Origin: Archangiaceae bacterium
Lineage (GTDB): Bacteria > Myxococcota > Myxococcia > Myxococcales > Myxococcaceae
NCBI GenBank assembly: GCA_016714225.1
Contig: JADJNS010000038.1
Location: 36,122-100,121 of the forward strand
DNA length: 64,000 nt
Direction: 5' to 3'
This document shows positions 40,186 through 53,389 of this stretch, one piece after another (position 1 is the first letter of the stretch; each line of letters begins with the position of its first letter). Made by a program: the position numbers and the translations under genes. Below the pieces are notes generated by a model. The model did no database searches. It saw only the letters and a list, made by a program, of their open reading frames with translations, and was not told where the DNA came from.

Positions 40186-40974
40186 ATGACGACAGTTCGT
40201 CCTCCAGCCGTGGCGGGCTCTTTCTACCCGCGCGCTCCGTCGGAGCTGCAAGCCTCGGTGAGCAGCCTGCTCGCCGAGCCTCGGTGCACTTCGTCGGCCC
40301 GGCGCCCAAGGCGCTGGTGGTGCCGCACGCGGGGGTACGTCTATTCCGGCCCGATCGCGGCCAGCGCCTACGCGCAATGGCGCCACGGCGTCGCGTCCCC
40401 GCGCCCGCGCGTGGTGCTGCTTGGCCCCGCGCACTACGTGGGAATTCGCGGGCTCGCGCTGCCGGCGGCCGACGCGCTGGCCACGCCGCTGGGCCAGGTG
40501 GACATCGACCCGCTGGCGCTTACCTTGGGTTTGCCGCGCTCGAGCGAAGTGCACGCGCGCGAGCACTCGCTCGAGGTTCAATTGCCGTTTCTGCAGACCG
40601 TCTTCCCCGACTTCACCCTGATACCCATCGCGGTGGGGCAGGCCGACCGCGCCGAGGTGGCGCGCGTGCTCGACGCGGTCTGGGAGGGCTCGCAGGTGGT
40701 GATCAGCACCGACCTCTCGCACTACCTGCCGCACCACCGGGCCCAGCAGCTCGACGCCCGCACCGCCGAGTCGATCGTCGAGATGAACGCCGACGCCATC
40801 GACGACGCCCAGGCGTGCGGCAACGCCGGGCTGCGCGGCTTTCTCGACGTGGCCCGGCGCCGCGGCATGCGGGCGCGGCAGCTCGACCTGCGCAACTCGG
40901 GTGACACCAGCGGAGACCACCACCGGGTGGTCGGCTACGGCGCGTTCGCGTTCTTCGAAGGGAGCCGGGCGTGA
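40186..40974 (+). CDS. amrB: AmmeMemoRadiSam system protein B (MEMO family)
   Basis: MEMO1-like protein of 262 aa, first gene of the AmmeMemoRadiSam operon. Family stretches: RPPAVAGSFYP, VVLLGPAHYVG, HSLEVQLPFLQ, VVISTDLSHYLPH and GDHHRVVGYGAFAF. Residues about 33-49 are in the wrong frame: the +1 frame there reads HFVGPAPKALVVPHAG, the conserved metal-site segment with its His. Two compensating indels (one base lost near 40280, one G gained in the run at 40331-40335) explain it, and sequence error is the simplest cause. Its stop overlaps the GTG of the AMMECR1 gene. The biochemical role of the system is not established. Confidence 0.88.
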   Translation: MTTVRPPAVAGSFYPRAPSELQASVSSLLAEPRCTSSARRPRRWWCRTRGYVYSGPIAASAYAQWRHGVASPRPRVVLLGPAHYVGIRGLALPAADALATPLGQVDIDPLALTLGLPRSSEVHAREHSLEVQLPFLQTVFPDFTLIPIAVGQADRAEVARVLDAVWEGSQVVISTDLSHYLPHHRAQQLDARTAESIVEMNADAIDDAQACGNAGLRGFLDVARRRGMRARQLDLRNSGDTSGDHHRVVGYGAFAFFEGSRA

Positions 40975-41522
40975 GGTCGGACCGTGGCGAGGTGCTCTTG
41001 GCTTTGGCGCGCGCGTCGATCTCCGAGGCGTTCGGTGGGCCGAAGCCGGTGATGCCCTCGGGCGCCGACTGGCTCGAAGAGCAGGGCGCCGTCTTCGTCA
41101 CCCTCACCCTCGATGGCCAGCTGCGCGGCTGCGTGGGCAGCGCGCAGGCGCACCGCCGACTCTTCGACGACGTGGTCGACAACGCCAAGGCCGCGGCCTT
41201 CGACGACCCCCGCTTTCAACCGCTCACCGCCGACGAGCTGGGCCGCACCCGCCTCGAGGTGAGCCTCTTGTCTCCGCTCGAGAAGGTCGAGGTGGCGACC
41301 GAAGACGAGCTCTTGCGCAAGCTGCGCCCCGGCGTCGACGGGCTGCAGCTCCAGTGGGGCCACCACCGGGGCCTGTTCATCCCCGAGATGTGGCACAAGC
41401 TCCCCGACCCGCGGCTGTTCGTGAAGCACCTGAAGCACAAGGCCGGGCTCGACCCCGACGGCTGGCACGCCGGCACCCGGGTGCACCGCTTCACCGCCGA
41501 AGCGTTCGCGGAGCACGCATGA
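40971..41522 (+). CDS. amrA: AmmeMemoRadiSam system protein A (AMMECR1 family)
   Basis: Protein of 183 aa of the AMMECR1 family. Conserved stretches: GAVFVTLTLDGQLRGCVGS (the signature LRGCIG-type motif), AAFDDPRFQPLTADEL and LEVSLLSPLEKV. GTG start overlapping the amrB stop (GTGA); its own stop overlaps the amrS start (ATGA). Middle gene of a tightly coupled three-gene operon, so the three products probably act in stoichiometric amounts. Confidence 0.92.
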   Translation: MRSDRGEVLLALARASISEAFGGPKPVMPSGADWLEEQGAVFVTLTLDGQLRGCVGSAQAHRRLFDDVVDNAKAAAFDDPRFQPLTADELGRTRLEVSLLSPLEKVEVATEDELLRKLRPGVDGLQLQWGHHRGLFIPEMWHKLPDPRLFVKHLKHKAGLDPDGWHAGTRVHRFTAEAFAEHA

Positions 41523-42580
41523 GCCCGCCCGCGAGGTGGTGGCACCTGCTCGACGACGGGCGGCTGCAGTGCGACCTGTGCCCGCGCGACTGCCGCCTGC
41601 ACGAGGGCCAGCGCGGGTTCTGCTTCGTGCGCGCGCGCGAGGGTGACGCGATGCAGCTCACCACCTATGGGAAGAGCTCGGGCTTCGCGCTCGACCCCAT
41701 CGAGAAGAAACCGCTGGCCCACTTCTACCCGGGCAGCAGCGTGCTCTCGTTCGGCACCGCGGGCTGCAACTTAGGGTGCCGCTTCTGCCAGAACTGGGAC
41801 ATCTCGAAGGCGAAGGAGCACGACAAGCTCGCCGACCAGGCGACGCCGCGCGCCATCGCCGAGCGCGCGAAGCAGCTGCGCGCGAAGAGCGTGGCCTTCA
41901 CCTACAATGACCCGGTCATCTTCGCCGAGTACGCGATGGACGTGGCCGACGCCTGCCACGCCGAGGGCGTGAAGACGGTGGCGGTGACCGCGGGCTACGT
42001 GCACGCCGCGCCGCGCGCCGAGCTGTTCGCCAAGATGGACGCCGCGAACGTCGACTTGAAGGCCTTCACCGAGGGCTTCTACGAGAAGATCACCTTCGCG
42101 CGCCTGCAGCCGGTGCTCGAGACGCTCGAGTACCTGGTGAGAGAGACGAAGTGCTGGGTCGAGGTGACGACGCTGCTGATCCCCGGTCACAACGACAGCG
42201 AGGGTGAGATCGACCAGCTCTCACGGTGGATGGTCGAGAAGCTCGGCCCCACCGTGCCGCTGCACTTCTCGGGCTTTCACCCCGACTTCAAGATGCGCGA
42301 CGTGCCGGCGACCCCGGCCGCGACGCTTCGGCGCGCGCGGCGACAGGCGCTCTCGGCGGGCCTCAAGCACGTCTACGTCGGCAACGTGCACGACGTCGAA
42401 GGCGACACCACCTGCTGCGCGTCGTGTGGCGAGACCCTGATGGTGCGCGACTGGTACCAGCTGCTCGACTACCGGCTCACCGAGGGCGGCGCGTGCCCCG
42501 GGTGCGGCGCGCACCTCGCCGGACACTTCGAGGCCCGCCCGGGCACGTTTGGCCGCCAGCGCTTTCGCGTGGCGATGTGA
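41519..42580 (+). CDS. amrS: AmmeMemoRadiSam system radical SAM enzyme
   Basis: Radical SAM protein of 353 aa. An N-terminal CDLCPRDC zinc/Fe-S knuckle precedes the radical SAM cluster motif CNLGCRFCQNWDIS (CxxxCxxC), AFTYNDPVIFAEYAMDVA and TTLLIPGHNDSE. C-terminal cysteines (CCASCGE; CPGCGAH) form a rubredoxin-like knuckle typical of this subfamily, which is related to pyruvate-formate-lyase activases. It presumably generates a radical modification on, or together with, the AmrA/AmrB partners; the product is unknown. Confidence 0.93.
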   Translation: MSPPARWWHLLDDGRLQCDLCPRDCRLHEGQRGFCFVRAREGDAMQLTTYGKSSGFALDPIEKKPLAHFYPGSSVLSFGTAGCNLGCRFCQNWDISKAKEHDKLADQATPRAIAERAKQLRAKSVAFTYNDPVIFAEYAMDVADACHAEGVKTVAVTAGYVHAAPRAELFAKMDAANVDLKAFTEGFYEKITFARLQPVLETLEYLVRETKCWVEVTTLLIPGHNDSEGEIDQLSRWMVEKLGPTVPLHFSGFHPDFKMRDVPATPAATLRRARRQALSAGLKHVYVGNVHDVEGDTTCCASCGETLMVRDWYQLLDYRLTEGGACPGCGAHLAGHFEARPGTFGRQRFRVAM

Positions 42581-42780
42581 CGGGCCGGGCTACCCCTTGA
42601 AGCCGGTTCACCCGCCGCAGGCCGGGCAGGTGGGCTCGGCGTAAGGTGATGGCGCGAGATGCGCACGTCGCCCGCCCGCCCACGCCGACGCCGGCGTCAC
42701 GGTCGGCGACTGCCCCGCGCAGTAGAAGCCACACCCACCTTGACGCACCGCGCCATTCTTTGTGGCACACTGCGTCATCG

Positions 42781-47192
<4,412 letters not shown>

Positions 47193-47196
<4 letters not shown>

Positions 47197-48611
47197 GCAA
47201 GCCGACCGGTTTTCTCGAGTGGCAGCGCGAAGACGCCGACGACCGCCCGGTGAGAGAGCGCCTGCGCGACTTTCGCGAGGTGCCGCTGCCCCTGCACCCC
47301 GACTCGGCGCACCGCCAGGCGGGCCGCTGCATGGGCTGCGGGGTGCCGTTCTGCCACCAGGGCTGCCCGCTGGGTAACGTGATCCCCGACTTCAACGCGG
47401 CGCTGTACCGCGGCGACCACCGCCGCGCGTACCAGGTGCTGGCCTCGACCAACGACTTTCCCGAGTTCACCGGGCGGCTGTGCCCGGCGCCGTGTGAGGC
47501 GGCCTGCGTGCTGGCGGTGAATCAAGAGCCGGTCACCATCGAGGCGATCGAGAAGGAGATCATCGAGCGCGCGTTCGCCGAAGGCTGGGTGCAGCCCAGG
47601 GCCCCCGCCCAGCGCACCGGCAAGCGGGTGGCGGTGGTGGGCAGCGGGCCGGCGGGGCTCGCCGCCGCGGCGCAGCTCAACCGCCGCGGCCACGCGGTCA
47701 CGGTCATCGAGCGCGCCGATGCGGTGGGTGGGCTGCTGCGCTACGGCATTCCCGACTTCAAGCTCGAGAAGCAGGTGATCGATCGGCGGGTGAGGGTGCT
47801 CGAGGCCGAAGGCGTCGTCTTCCGCACCGGGGTCGACGTGGGCGGCTCGTTGAGCTGGGACGCGCTGTTCGACGACCACGACGCGCTGGTGCTGGCGATC
47901 GGCGCGCGCCGGGCCCGCGAGCTCGAGGTGCCCGGCGCCCAGCTGCGCGGCGTGGTTCAGGCGATGGACTTTCTCGAGTCGCAGAACACCGCGGTGCGCA
48001 GGGGCACCGAGCCGGCCCTCTCGGCCGACCGCCGCCGGGTGGTCATTCTGGGCGGTGGAGACACCGGGTCCGACTGCCTGGGCACCGCGCTGCGGCAGGG
48101 GGCGGTGAGCGTGACCCAGGCCGAGCTGCTGCCCGCGCCCCCCGAAGCGCGCGCCGAGACCAACCCGTGGCCCCAGTGGCCGATGATCTTCCGCACCTCG
48201 TCGAGCCAGGAAGAGGGCGGCGAGCGCAGGTTCTCTCGGCGCACCGCGCGACTCGAAGGGCAGCAGGGCGTGCTCGAGGCGCTCGTGTGGACCGATGAGG
48301 CCGGCGTCGAAGAGCGGGTGCCGGTCGACCTGCTGATCCAGGCGATGGGCTTCACCGGGCCGCACACCGAGGCGCTCACCGCCCAGCTGGGCGTCGAGCT
48401 CGACGCGCGCGGCAACGTGAAGACCGACGCGAAATTCCAGACCAGCGTGCCGGGCGTCTACTGCGGCGGCGACGCCCGACGCGGCGCCTCGCTCATCGTC
48501 TGGGCGATCAGCGAGGGCCGCGAGCTCGCCCGCCAGGTCGACACCTTCTTGAGCGGCCGCCCCTCGCCGCTGCCCACCAAGGGCCGCGACCAGCCCTTCG
48601 GCGGCCGCTGA
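47193..48611 (+). CDS. gltD: Glutamate synthase, small subunit
   Basis: GOGAT beta subunit of 472 aa supplying electrons from NADPH. Two N-terminal cysteine clusters for 4Fe-4S centres (CMGCGVPFCHQGCPLGN; CPAPCEAAC), an FAD Rossmann motif (VAVVGSGPAGLAAA) and an NADPH motif (VVILGGGDTGSDCLG) are visible, and the C-terminal YCGGDARRGASL segment is family-typical. Translationally coupled to gltB by ATGA. Together they assimilate ammonium nitrogen, including nitrogen released by the purine operon upstream. Confidence 0.95.
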
Positions 48612-48643
48612 GCTTGAAGAGGGTCGGCCCAGACACGAGAGGC

Positions 48644-48796
48644 GGGCAGGGTGAGCCTGGCGAACCCTGACGTCGCCCCAACGAAGACTCGAGCGCCGCA
48701 TACTCCATGCTTCTGCCGCACGCTGGGTGGCTCGCGACGATGGAGCAGGTACCGCTCGAGCCTTCGGCGAGCGATGGCAGGGTTGGTGCGGCTCGG
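48644..48796. repeat. Palindromic intergenic repeat, copy 2
   Basis: Diverged second copy of the 34.1-kb palindrome. Both share GCAGGGTGAGCC, CGAACCCTG, then CGTCGCC, AGCGCC and CATACTCCA in the left half, and GAGCCT(C/T)CGGCGA with GCAGGGTT in the right half; the terminal inverted repeat on the right is degraded. It fills much of the 316-bp gap between gltD (48611) and the glycosyltransferase (48928). In the rest of the gap I see nothing else. Confidence 0.7.
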
Positions 48797-48927
48797 GGCC
48801 GCGCGCAAGCGTTGCGCGCCACACCGCGCTCCCGACGCTGGACGCCTGGGGCACACTTCGCCCAAGCTTCGCCCGCACGCCCGTCGCGTGCGCCTGGGGG
48901 CGGCATGCACATCACAGCAGGCTCCAC

Positions 48928-50004
48928 ATGCGGCTGACCTTCGTCGGCACCAGCCGCGGAGCGCGCGGCACCGAGCAGCACCTGCTCGCGCTCGCCACCG
49001 CGATGCACCGCCGCGGGCACCAGGTGGGGGCGGTGGTGCAGCGCGACGGCTTTCTCGACCGCGCGCTGACCCAGGCCGGCATCGCGCCGTGCACCGCCAC
49101 CTTCCGCAACGCGCTCGACCTGCGCGGCTGGTGGGGGCTCTACCGGCACCTCGCCCGGTTTCGCCCGCACTGGGTCATCGGCGCGTTCGGGCACGAGTAC
49201 TTCCCCATCTCGGTGCTGGGCAGCGCGCTGCGCTGCAAGGTGGCGCTCTTCCGCCACTTGAACTCGCCGCTCAACGTCGTCACCCGCCGGGTGCTGCCGC
49301 GCTTCTTCCGCGCGCTGGTGGCGGTCTCCAAAGACATGCAGGGCGACCTGCTCGCGCAAGGCCTGCCCCAAGAGAAGGTGCCGCTGCTCTACAACCCCAT
49401 CGCCCTCGACCGCTTCGTGCGCTGCGCCGTGCAGCGCGCCACGGTGCGCAGAGCGCTCGGCATCGCCGACTCTGACGTGCTGGTGGGCTTCACCGGGGCG
49501 ATGTCGGCGGCGAAGGGCGCTCCGTTTCTGGCCGGAGTGCTGAACCAGGCGATGGCCAAAGAGCCGCGGCTGCAGGCGGTGTGGGTCGGCGACGCGCGTG
49601 AGCAGGCGCCCATTCGAGCGTTGCTCGAGCCGCGGCACCTGGCGCGCCATCGCTTTCTTCCCTGGGCCGACGACGTGCAGCGCGTCTACCCGGCGCTCGA
49701 CGTGCTCGCGGTGCCGTCGCAGTGGCGCGAGCCGTTCGGGCGGGTCTCGGTCGAGGCCCAGGCGTGCGGAGTGCCGGTGCTGGCCAGTCAGGTCGGCGGC
49801 CTGCCCGAGACCCTCGAGCCGGGCTCGAGCGGGCGGCTGCTGCCGAAGCACGACCCGGCCGCGTGGGTGGCGGCGCTGCTCGAGCTGGCCCTGCTCAGCG
49901 CGCCCGAGCGCGAGGCCTGGTGCTCGGCGGCGGTGCGCGCGGCGTCACGCTTCGACGCCGCGAAGATCGCCGAGCAGTTCGAGCGGCTGCTCACTCCTGC
50001 GTGA
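48928..50004 (+). CDS. Glycosyltransferase family 4
   Basis: Retaining GT-B glycosyltransferase of 358 aa. N-terminal GTSRGARGTEQHLLALATAM is the acceptor-side Gly loop; the donor domain has VGFTGAMSAAKG, then FLPWADDV and the nucleotide-sugar signature PSQWREPFGRVSVEAQACGVPV with the paired glutamates (E-x7-E). Probably builds a cell-surface glycan or LPS core; no neighbouring polysaccharide genes, so donor and acceptor are open. ATG 48928 is chosen because it begins the first strand; the open frame extends further upstream through the repeat element. Overlaps the convergent gene by 14 bp. Confidence 0.85.
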   Translation: MRLTFVGTSRGARGTEQHLLALATAMHRRGHQVGAVVQRDGFLDRALTQAGIAPCTATFRNALDLRGWWGLYRHLARFRPHWVIGAFGHEYFPISVLGSALRCKVALFRHLNSPLNVVTRRVLPRFFRALVAVSKDMQGDLLAQGLPQEKVPLLYNPIALDRFVRCAVQRATVRRALGIADSDVLVGFTGAMSAAKGAPFLAGVLNQAMAKEPRLQAVWVGDAREQAPIRALLEPRHLARHRFLPWADDVQRVYPALDVLAVPSQWREPFGRVSVEAQACGVPVLASQVGGLPETLEPGSSGRLLPKHDPAAWVAALLELALLSAPEREAWCSAAVRAASRFDAAKIAEQFERLLTPA

Positions 50005-51007
50005 CGGTGAGGCCCTCTCTCACCTTGAACCCGGCGGCCTTGAGCAGCTCGATGGCGTCGACGGTCTTGAAGTCCTTCAGGCGGCCCGACTTGCCCACGT
50101 AGGTCACCGTGCCGGTGTCGTCGGTGAAGAGGTGGCCGTTGAACAGCTCGAGCTTGCCCCGCCCGAGCGAAGCGGTGGTGAGAATCATCTGGTCGCCCGA
50201 AGAGCGCCGCGACGCGGGCACCGCGTGCACCGAGCCGTCGGCCAGAATGGCGAAGTTGCCCGCCCACTTCTGCCCGCCCGGAGTTCGGCCGTACTCGTCG
50301 GGCCAGTAGGCGTTGTCGTAGCTGTTCTGAATGCGCGCCGAGCCCACCGCCGTGACCTGCTTCAAGATCGCCCGGCCCTTGCCGCCCTCTTCGGTGAAGC
50401 CGTTGTGGCCCTGGGTGGTGTCGAGCACGTTGTACGTCTGCACCGTGGTGCGCTCGGCCTCGAGCTTCTGGGGGGTGAGCTCGGTGTGCTCGAACGACAG
50501 CGAGCCGTAGGCGTCTTGCTCCTGGGCGTACGGGCTGTACACGCCGGTGGTCTGCAGCCCGTTGGGCCCCAGGTCGTCGTGGTTGTAGTTGTAGAAGGGG
50601 TCGCTATCGAGCTGGCGCACGTCGTAGACGATCACGCCCTGCGCGAGCTGCTCGGCGAGAAATGTCTTGAGCGTCTCGGGCACCGGGTTGCCGCCGTACG
50701 AGCGGGTGGCCTGGCCCGGCACCAGCCGCGCCTTCGCTTCGGCGACCAGCGACTTGTACTCGGGCTCGACGCGGCCGTTCTGCAGGGTGGTGTCCTGCCG
50801 CAGCTCGGGCAGCTGCTCGAGCACGTCCTGAAACAGGCTGACCGCGCGCGGGTCGAGGTCGCTCTCACGCGCCTTCACCTGCTGGTGCAGCTCGGCCTCT
50901 TCGCTCTTACTGATGCGACCGGCCTCGGCCAGAATCTTCTCGGCCTTCTCGAACGTGATGGGCGTGCCCGCCGGCCCGAACGACTTCCGAACACTGTCCT
51001 TCGACAT
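49991..51007 (-). CDS. Unknown protein behind an RBS hairpin
   Basis: Protein of 338 aa, family not recognised. Residues 1-70 are helical (KAEKILAEAGRISKSEEAEL; LFQDVLEQLPELR), similar in character to the N-terminus of the RADDP-repeat protein. The remainder is a globular, aromatic-rich domain (DPFYNYNHDDLGPNGLQTT; GNFAILADGSVHAVPASRR; GHLFTDDTGTVTYVG). No signal peptide or membrane helix is seen. The ATG at 51007 has GGGGAG locked in a hairpin that ends one base before the start. It lies downstream of the NTF2-like gene on the same strand. Confidence 0.7.
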   Translation of the reverse strand: MSKDSVRKSFGPAGTPITFEKAEKILAEAGRISKSEEAELHQQVKARESDLDPRAVSLFQDVLEQLPELRQDTTLQNGRVEPEYKSLVAEAKARLVPGQATRSYGGNPVPETLKTFLAEQLAQGVIVYDVRQLDSDPFYNYNHDDLGPNGLQTTGVYSPYAQEQDAYGSLSFEHTELTPQKLEAERTTVQTYNVLDTTQGHNGFTEEGGKGRAILKQVTAVGSARIQNSYDNAYWPDEYGRTPGGQKWAGNFAILADGSVHAVPASRRSSGDQMILTTASLGRGKLELFNGHLFTDDTGTVTYVGKSGRLKDFKTVDAIELLKAAGFKVREGLTVTQE

Positions 51008-51033
51008 GGTGACTCCCCTTTTGAGGGAGCCAC
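51008..51033 (-). promoter_or_regulatory. Hairpin sequestering the RBS of the 51007 gene
   Basis: On the minus strand GTGGCTCCC (51033-51025) pairs with GGGAGTCAC (51017-51009): nine pairs with one G-U, loop TCAAAAG. The Shine-Dalgarno GGGGAG is the 3' arm and the ATG follows after one base. It closely resembles the leader at 29321-29354 in sequence (GTGGCTCC, CAAAAGG) and placement. Confidence 0.6.
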
Positions 51034-51080
51034 CTCTACCCGCATCTTCCAACGGATCCAACCCGTGGTTGAACGGTCGT

Positions 51081-51512
51081 TCAGTGCACCGACGGCGCGT
51101 CGACCCGATCGCGGCCGTACGGGTCGCCGATGATCGCCTCGGAGTGCGCGATGCACTTCCACTCGCCGTCCTGCTGCATCCAGGTCGAAGACTCGGCGCA
51201 CGACATGCCCACGTCTTCACCGTCGACGGTGACCTCTTGCTCGGCGCGGTACGCCACCACCGCGACCTCGCGCGAGTAGAACTTCACCACGAAGTCGCTC
51301 ATCTCGAACGAGCGAATCTTCGTCGACGACTTCATCATCTTCTCGAAGGCGGGCTGGTCGATGGCCGCGACGCCCTGTGGCCCGCTGATCACGGTGGGAA
51401 AGCCGGTGAGGCGAACCGCCGCCGCGGTGTCTTGACGCTGAATGGCGGCCCAAAACGCTTTTTCCAACGCGATGAGCTCACCTTGAGAGGTCTCGAGGGT
51501 CTGAGTTTGCAT
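51081..51512 (-). CDS. NTF2-like / DUF4440 protein
   Basis: Protein of 143 aa with the cone-shaped NTF2/SnoaL-like fold (DUF4440 or CaMKII-association-type): GELIALEKAFWAAIQRQD helix, FPTVISGPQGVAAI, then a curved sheet with VVAYRAEQEVTVDGED and STWMQQDGEWKCIAHSEA. No signal peptide. Members bind small hydrophobic ligands or act as accessory domains; the ligand is unknown. The start at 51512 is preferred over one 18 bp upstream because the family begins at the helix. Confidence 0.75.
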   Translation of the reverse strand: MQTQTLETSQGELIALEKAFWAAIQRQDTAAAVRLTGFPTVISGPQGVAAIDQPAFEKMMKSSTKIRSFEMSDFVVKFYSREVAVVAYRAEQEVTVDGEDVGMSCAESSTWMQQDGEWKCIAHSEAIIGDPYGRDRVDAPSVH

Positions 51513-51601
51513 GATGCTCTCGGGCTGCATCGGCTGTGCCCCCACCTCGACATGCGCACCTGGCCGCTGTGCCCGCGCCATCTCGCCCCACGGTGCGCGT
51601 C

Positions 51602-51814
51602 TCAATGCGGCGCGGTGTATGCGCCCGGGTTGTCTTCGAACTTCTGCCGGCACTCGTCGCTGCAGAAGTCGTAGCTCTGGCCTCCGAAAGACGAGCTGCC
51701 GCCCTTGGCACGGCCGCCTTCGACCTCCATGCCGCAGACCGGGTCTTTCGACTTGGGAGTTTCGATGCGCGGCCGCTGGGGCTCTACGGGTTGTTCGTTC
51801 TGTTGCGGGTCCAT
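51602..51814 (-). CDS. YHS-domain protein
   Basis: Protein of 70 aa consisting of a Pro/Gln-rich N-terminus and one YHS domain: KDPVCGMEV and YDFCSDECRQKFEDNPGAY, the Cys-x(n)-CxxxC metal site found in copper-handling and similar proteins. Stand-alone YHS proteins are common; a metal chaperone role is inference. ATG 51814 has AAAGGAAG upstream. The 126 bp before it and 89 bp after it show no further feature. Confidence 0.85.
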   Translation of the reverse strand: MDPQQNEQPVEPQRPRIETPKSKDPVCGMEVEGGRAKGGSSSFGGQSYDFCSDECRQKFEDNPGAYTAPH

Positions 51815-51940
51815 CACGTCACGTCTTCCTTTTTCGGCGCAGGTGTAGCGAAAGCCGACTTCGCGCCGCGCCGAACCACCGAAGATGATGAGCGCGAGGT
51901 CACGCTTGCGAAGCGGTGCATCACCCGTGCCTCGAGGGGC

Positions 51941-53389
51941 TCAGAGGTTCTCGAGGTCTGCCGAGCGGTCTTTGGTCACGCCGTAGGTCGAGAGCACCTC
52001 GCGCGTGGCCCGGGCGATCTCCGAGGCCTTGAGCGCCACGTGAGAGCCGAAGGTGTAGAGCGCGTTGTCGAACTCGATGACGTGCAGCTTGCCCTTGGGC
52101 TTCTTCACCGCGCGCACCACGTCGCTCATCTCGCGAATCGGCTTGCCGTTGACCCGCTCGACGATCGCCCCGCGAATGTCGTGGTACCCCTGGTTCGCGG
52201 CGTGCGCGAGCACGTGCGAGACCACCACCACCTCGCGGCGCTGCGGGGTCTGCAGCCCGTCGCGGTAGAGGTGCTGAAAGCGCACGTCGACGTCCTTCCA
52301 CTCCCACGAGGCGAGGTACTCAGCGGTGAGCGGTACGAACATCAGCCCGGCGAACACGAAGTAGGTCGGCTGGCGCTCGGGGCGGGGCAGCGGCACCAGC
52401 GACGACGGCCCGCGCATCTTCAGCTTCACCTTCAGCTTCTTGCCGCCCCGCAAGATCTCGCAGGTCAGCGACTCGCCGATGCGGCGCTGGCTCACCAGGT
52501 GCGAGAAGTCGACCCGGTCTTCGCCGCGCAGAATGATCGTCCCGTCCTGCTCGAGCCTCGTGCCCGACACCGAGAGCAGCACGTCGCCCTCGCGAATCAC
52601 CCCCGCCGCCGAGCCGCCGTACATCACCCGCGAGATCAGCACGCCGCTCTGCCCGGGCTTGAGCCGCGCGTGCTCGCGCAGCGCTTCGCTCTCGATCTTC
52701 TGCCAGTTCACGCCCAGCGCCGGCACGCCCAGGCACTCGCCCACCTCGACCTCGCGGCGAAAGTGCTCGATCACCGGCATCGGCACCACGTAGCCGGTGC
52801 TCTGCGCGGTGGTGCGCTCGTGGCTCTGAAACGCCACCCCCACCAGCTTGCCGTCGTTGAACACCGGCCCGCCGCTGTTGCCGGGGTTGATCGCCGCGTC
52901 GGTCTGCAGCGCCAGCAGCCACCGCCGCGAGTGGGTGTACGAGATCACCTCGACGCGCGAGATCACCCCCGCGGTGATGCTCAGCTCGTTGCCGCCGATG
53001 GGAAAACCGTACACGTGCACGCGGTCTTGCCGGGTGGGCAGCCCGCCCCAGCTCACCGGCAGCGTGTCTTCGAAGAAGCTCGGGTCGTCGACGGTGAGCA
53101 CCGCCAGCTCTTCGTCGTGGCTCACGTGCTCGACCTTGGCCACGTACTTCTTCACGTCGCCGTTCTTCAGCGCCTGAATGAACACCGCGTTCGTCACCAC
53201 GTGCGCGTTGGTGAGAATGCGCTGCCCGTCGATGATGCAGCCCGACCCGCCCGACGCGTGCTGGTAGCCGTGCGACCAGGGCTCGTAGTGGTTCGGCTTG
53301 CGGGTGACGGTGAACAGCTTCACCACGCTCTTGCGCAGCGGGTCTGAAGTACGTACCGGCTCTGCCTGCTCCGCGCGCGGCTGGTTCAT
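51941..53389 (-). CDS. Deg-type serine protease with PDZ domains
   Basis: Trypsin-like S1C protease of 482 aa. The catalytic triad is visible: His in LTNAHVV, Asp in SHDEELAVL, Ser in NPGNSGGPV. Two C-terminal PDZ-like domains (GVLISRVMYGGSAAGVIREGDVLL; IVERVNGKPIREM) and an intervening segment resemble the plant Deg9-type arrangement rather than periplasmic DegP. No signal peptide is seen, so cytoplasmic action is likely. The ATG overlaps the preceding thioesterase stop by 4 bp; it is last of an operon with an ECF sigma factor and two thioesterases. Confidence 0.88.
   Translation of the reverse strand: MNQPRAEQAEPVRTSDPLRKSVVKLFTVTRKPNHYEPWSHGYQHASGGSGCIIDGQRILTNAHVVTNAVFIQALKNGDVKKYVAKVEHVSHDEELAVLTVDDPSFFEDTLPVSWGGLPTRQDRVHVYGFPIGGNELSITAGVISRVEVISYTHSRRWLLALQTDAAINPGNSGGPVFNDGKLVGVAFQSHERTTAQSTGYVVPMPVIEHFRREVEVGECLGVPALGVNWQKIESEALREHARLKPGQSGVLISRVMYGGSAAGVIREGDVLLSVSGTRLEQDGTIILRGEDRVDFSHLVSQRRIGESLTCEILRGGKKLKVKLKMRGPSSLVPLPRPERQPTYFVFAGLMFVPLTAEYLASWEWKDVDVRFQHLYRDGLQTPQRREVVVVSHVLAHAANQGYHDIRGAIVERVNGKPIREMSDVVRAVKKPKGKLHVIEFDNALYTFGSHVALKASEIARATREVLSTYGVTKDRSADLENL

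Noticed and set aside
42739..42780. Sigma-54 promoter before gltB (TGGCAC at 42763)
   Set aside because: The required GC dinucleotide at the -12 spacing is absent.
48727..48927. N-terminal extension of the glycosyltransferase
   Set aside because: The extra frame crosses the palindromic repeat and adds no recognisable sequence; the fold starts at 48928.
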